NCBI GenBank assembly: GCA_016712665.1
Contig: JADJQP010000008.1
Coordinates: 62,001-126,000, forward strand
DNA length: 64,000 nucleotides
Reading direction: 5' to 3'
Origin: Bacteroidota bacterium
GTDB taxonomy: Bacteria > Bacteroidota > Bacteroidia > Chitinophagales > Chitinophagaceae
Positions 60,153 through 64,000 of the stretch are shown piece by piece. The notes below the pieces were generated by a model, which was given only the letters and a program-made list of their open reading frames with translations, was not told where the DNA came from and searched no databases. A program made the translations under genes and the position numbers. Each line of letters starts with the position of its first letter. Positions within the stretch are counted from its first letter, which is position 1.

Positions 60153-60385
60153 AATTTGTTTATGGTTCCGAAAAATATTACTAATTTAATTCACACTTTT
60201 AGTTTCTAATAGTTTCTTAAATCTATAGTGTATTGCTTTCAAAAGTAATAATTTTAATTCTAATAGTATAACAAAAAATGTCGCTTTCTGGAAGTGTTTA
60301 ACTAGGCAGCAAATACTTCTCCTCTACAATGTCATGAGTATACATGACTGGGAAGGTGACAAATAAATATGATATTCCCCTAAAT
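60153..60385. other. AT-rich leader region of the cargo block
   Basis: About 230 bases between the reconstructed end of the tape-measure gene and the first cargo gene. No gene seen. It is clearly AT-richer than the tail genes on either side and would hold the promoter of the cargo genes. Confidence 0.4.
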
Positions 60386-63300
60386 TACAGTTTCAAACTA
60401 CCTTCTTTTTTGGCCATATCGTAAAGCTGTTGGGCATTTGAAATGTCTTTTAATACAACATGTGCTCTGATGCTTCCGGAAGAGTTGGAAGTTGAAGTTT
60501 TTCCAGTTGTTGATTTATGCGTAAGAGTAGGGCATTGGTAGCTGTCATGTCACTTTTCATGCCTGGTAATCCGTTGGTAAAATTCATTATGCATTTGCAT
60601 CATACCGCCTTTTGCAAGTGCAGGCAACACACTACTGAGGTTGATAGCAGAAGTATTGCTGTACCACTTCGGTACGATGCTCTTGCCGTTTTGATATTGC
60701 GAGCTGTGAAAGAGGTCGTCTATGACCTGCTTATTATTGGCATAGGTATTTTTGCTCAGCACCAGTAGTGGTTCGCCACCTTCTACATTAGCCATGCGCT
60801 TACCTGTCTTGTTATTCACCAGGTTTACGCCTCCGCCTTCGTGGCTTGGGCCGTCTATGATTAGTCCTTTTCTACCTGTCGGTACCTCTGGTCCAGCTAT
60901 GGCTGCTATTTGTATTCCGGTTGCCGCTACCTCTAGGGCTGTCAGCACTGCCGCTACGTAAGGAGCTGCCGCATAGGTACTCCATATTTGGGTAATTCCT
61001 AGAGCTGCGTTTACTATGGCTTGCATGTAAGCTGAACGTTTACGTCTGCGTGCTGCCTTTTCTTCATACTCGGCTTTTCGTTTGTCGCTTACAGCATCTA
61101 TCTTGGCTATTTCTCTGTCGTATTGTGTTTGGCTCAATACTTTTCTGCGTAGTAGGTTTTCAAAGCTCGCTTTTCTATCTTCATTTCGTTTTAGCTCAAT
61201 GTCGAGTTGGGTTTTATCCCTTTGGTTTTGCAAGTCGTTTATTTGGCTATAAATGCTCGATAGCATTGAGAGCCCATCTAATGCGCCACGCTTCCGGGCT
61301 TCTTGTTTGTCTAGTTGATTTTTTTACAGCATTGTCATAGCTCGTCTGCATGTCGTCTATCAACTTCTTTCGTAAACGCTCTACAAGTGCTAGTGAGTTC
61401 TCAGCATGTTTGCGAATATTGGTAATGGCTTCTTTGGATGCAGCTAGATTTTCTTTGTGAAAATCAACATTGATTCGCAACCATTTCTTACCTGCTCGCG
61501 TTGCAAACTGTTCCAGTTCCTTCTGTTTCAGTTCTTCCAGTTCTAGTGTCTGTGCATGAAAGCCTGTGGCTTCGGCAAGTAGTTCTTCATACTTCTTAAA
61601 TATGCGAGCTCGTTCTTGTTCGTCGGCTGTCTTTTCATTTTGCTCCAGTTCAAATCGAAGATTGACAATTTTATCTTTGATTCTTTTTAAGTGGTCTTCC
61701 AGTGCTTTTTCTCGCGCTATCTGTTTGTCTTTAAGTTTTGCAAGTTCAGTATCATCTTTTCTTTCGCCAGTTCCACCGCCATCGGTGGCACCTTTAATCG
61801 CATCCGCCACACCGTAGTTCTCTTTTATTTTTTGTTGAAAATCCGATAAGCTTTTAAATCCATCTTCAATCGCTTTCTTTTTCCCGTCCAAACTTTTCTT
61901 GAATCCTTTTTGAAATTCAACAGTTTCTTTATTTGTGAATCCATCTTTACCTATTTTGGCAAGTGCGCCTTGCAAATTTGCTGAACCTTCTAGTGATTCA
62001 TTAATGCCATTTAATGCACTTTCCACCTCAAACAATTCTTGTCCTAGTTTTGATATTGCCCCTTCACTTGCTTGAATGATGTACTTGCCCATTATGGCTT
62101 TTTGAAGTTCCTGGTACTTCTTAGCCAGTCCACCGGCTATGGCCTCTTCGTAGCTCATATTTTGCAATAGTGATGGGTACATTTCTTGCATTTTTGCATA
62201 GGCCGCTCTTCTATCTTCTTGCTTTAGATTTACATTATTTACTGCAGCATATAACTGCTGTAGTTGCCCTATTTCTTTACCTGCATTTTGTGCAGCTTCA
62301 TTCATCATGCCTCCCCAGTCTATGAGGCTCTTTGTTGATTCTTTTACTTTGGTACTAAATGCACTCCATATAGCCGCCGCGGTGGTAAGGACTGTAATTA
62401 CTATCCCCACAATGCCTGCGGCACTCATGGCCACGCCGTTAAATATTCTAGTGGCGATTGTGGCTATTGTAATTTGCCCGGTCATCAATTGCACTGCAGT
62501 GCTATACGCTCTTGTAGCGACTGTCTTTAGCCCTGTTATGATGAGTATAGCTTTGTCCTGAGCGTACATAGCAGTGAGCACTATATAATCCTTTGCATCC
62601 ACCACCATCTTCGCAATTTTTGCACGGGTATAAATACCAATGGCTCCAGCTAGCAATATTATCATTGTGCGGTTGCGCTCTATCCATTCGGGCAATTGCC
62701 TGAGGGATTTTATCATTTCGAGAGTGCCTTCTACTGCACTCTTCAAAAAGTTGATTACACCAGGGCTCGTCACCATTCGGTTAAATTCTTTACCTAACTT
62801 TTCGATGGTAGCACCGAGCGTTACATTCTTCAATGCAAATGCGCTTGTAATCTCCGAAGTCTCCTGAACGGCTTCGCCAGCATCTTTCATTTTACCTCGT
62901 AGAAATTCGCCATTGTTTCCTATTGCACCCAAGGTGCTTACTACTCTTCCGCCTGCTGCTTCCGCTTCTTTAAATGCTGATGCGATTTCATCAAAGCCAC
63001 CTTTATTTTTTTCAGACCTTCTGAAAGTTGTATGAGTGCTTCCATTGGAGCTGTGCGAAGTGTTTGTGCAAAATCCTTTACATCCTTGCCTGCGAGCTTT
63101 GCAAATTTAGGCACGTCGGAGCCAATTTTTACAAGTACGGTGCTAATGGCTGTACTTGATGTTTCTGCACTTTGCCCAAGCTCTTCAAGTCCTGCCGCCA
63201 TGCCAATGGTGCTATTGAGTGCAATATGCGCAGTGCCTGCAAGACCGCCAAGTCGCTTCGTAAAGTCAACAATAAACCCACCACTTGCAACACCCGCATT

Positions 63301-64000
63301 AGCAAGTGAAACAATGGCATTGCCGATTTGCAATGTACGTTCACCGGTAATTTTTCCAGCGCCGTCATACACATTAATAATCTTTCCCAAATTATCAGTA
63401 ATTGTGGAAGCATCGCCTAGCTCATCGCCTAGGGCAGTTACGAGCATATCGGTACTTTGCACAAATGCTTTTATTTCGGCAGTGGCCACACCTAGTTTCC
63501 CTGCTGTAACGGCGTAGTCAAGTAATTGTTGCTGAGCTGTTCGGGTGTCTATTTCTTTAAGTGATTTGTTTAGCTCTTTTACTTCGTCCTTTGTCATTCC
63601 CGTTACACGTTGCACATCCGCCAACTTGTCTTCGAGTTTGCCACTTCCGTTGATGATACTTTTAATTTGAGAAGTAATAAATTCAAAGCCAAGGTAGCCC
63701 ACTGCGAGAATACCAAACTTCATGATTTCGTCTTTTACCTTGTGCAGGGCTGCGCCAAAACCAAATACGCCGTTCTTTACTTCGTATAATCGATTGTTGA
63801 CAGCATCAATTTGTTTTTGAAGTTCAAAAAACTCTTTAGTCTGCGGTGTGGTTACATTTTTCAGAGCTTGCAATTTGCGCAACTCAGCCATCAATTCCTT
63901 TTGGCTGAGTGCAGTCAGTCCCATTTGCTTGCGCATGTTTGCCATCTGATCTTCTACCTTCTTTAGCTCAGCAGATTTGTCGCGGTACTCTTGCGTATTT
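60386..64000 (-). CDS. Phage tail tape-measure protein (TP901-like), several frameshifts, cut by window edge
   Basis: At least 1200 residues and open at the right edge. Domains: coiled coil (KELMAELRKLQALKN), the TP901 core (GKLEDKLADVQRVTGMTKDE, TAGKLGVATAEIKAFV, TITDNLGKIINVY), hydrophobic segments (MIILLAGAIGIYTRAKIA, AAGIVGIVITVLTTAAAIW), long coiled coils (REKALEDHLKRIKDKIVNL) and a glycine-rich end (IIDGPSHEGGGVNLV). It sets tail length and helps genome entry. Open pieces are 62941-63945, 61247-62932 and 60550-61266; breaks lie in A-runs near 63017 and 61326, and two more near 60573 and 60490 lead to the end AKKEGSLKL at 60386. The gene confirms the element is phage-derived. Confidence 0.85.

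Larger units (their letters stand above)
54825..64000. mobile_element. Prophage or phage-derived element inserted at the tRNA 3' end (right end outside window)
   Basis: Bounded on the left by the CAT tRNA and a tyrosine integrase, then leftward tail genes up to a tape-measure protein open at the right edge. attL should be in the 3' part of the tRNA (about 54800-54825); attR is beyond the window. An AT-rich cargo block (about 57.96-60.4 kb) sits between the tail genes. No host housekeeping gene occurs after 54.83 kb. Confidence 0.85.

Noticed and set aside
63032..63517. A 161-codon plus-strand frame opposite the tape-measure gene
   Set aside because: It is antisense to a well-supported coding region and has shadow-type composition (Ser/Ala/Pro-rich).

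Overview
The window looks like a chromosome segment of a member of the Bacteroidota, probably near the Chitinophagales/Sphingobacteriales. The signs are type IX secretion (T9SS) C-terminal signals on at least five secreted proteins, a PorP/SprF protein and a PorE-like OmpA protein, GldH, a TamL-type outer-membrane assembly lipoprotein, a short primary sigma factor without region 1.1, AT-rich DNA, and repeated TAnnTTTG promoter boxes. No rRNA and no CRISPR array were seen.

Layout. 1-2.3 kb is the end of a leftward cluster with two ketosynthases, one of them lacking the active-site Cys, as in aryl-polyene/flexirubin pathways. 2.6-4.9 kb holds an aminotransferase and phosphofructokinase. 5-11.3 kb is a leftward T9SS locus: a large adhesin with a gliding-motility-type C-terminal domain, its PorP/SprF partner and a PorE-like protein. 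11.5-16.3 kb has ftsK, a T9SS cargo protein, and a tRNA-Ala embedded in a cluster of tRNA-like partial copies. 16.3-25 kb is envelope housekeeping (lpxB, an OMP, dcd, galE, murF, lptB, gldH, yicC, marC). 25-34 kb has pepT, a PHM-like copper monooxygenase with a T9SS signal, tamL, an RNA methyltransferase, a DUF4476 protein and sucC. 34-41 kb has polysaccharide genes (WecA-like transferase, UDP-sugar dehydrogenase), rpoD and topoisomerase subunit B. 41-54.7 kb mixes a T9SS VCBS-repeat protein, recR, a glycosyltransferase, an esterase, folK, sppA, a UbiA prenyltransferase, maf, an arginase-family enzyme, a radical SAM protein and a HAD hydrolase.

54.75-64 kb is a mobile element. A CAT-anticodon tRNA is followed directly by a tyrosine integrase. 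Leftward-reading tail genes then run to the right edge: a putative tail/baseplate protein and a long tape-measure protein open at base 64000. Between the two tail genes sits an AT-rich insert with a NucS/PD-(D/E)xK-type nuclease carrying a winged-helix-like N-terminus, a membrane-anchored J-domain protein and an unknown protein. This is the most interesting candidate for an undescribed function, possibly phage-borne defence or host takeover.

Quality warning. At least 16 genes, including core ones such as ftsK, pfkA and tamL, are interrupted by one- or two-base indels, mostly in short homopolymers, although the translated protein continues intact in another frame. This pattern fits uncorrected long-read errors better than real gene decay. 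I therefore give whole reconstructed genes as single features and list the break points in the evidence. Two in-frame stops in the T9SS adhesin are not indels and deserve separate checking.
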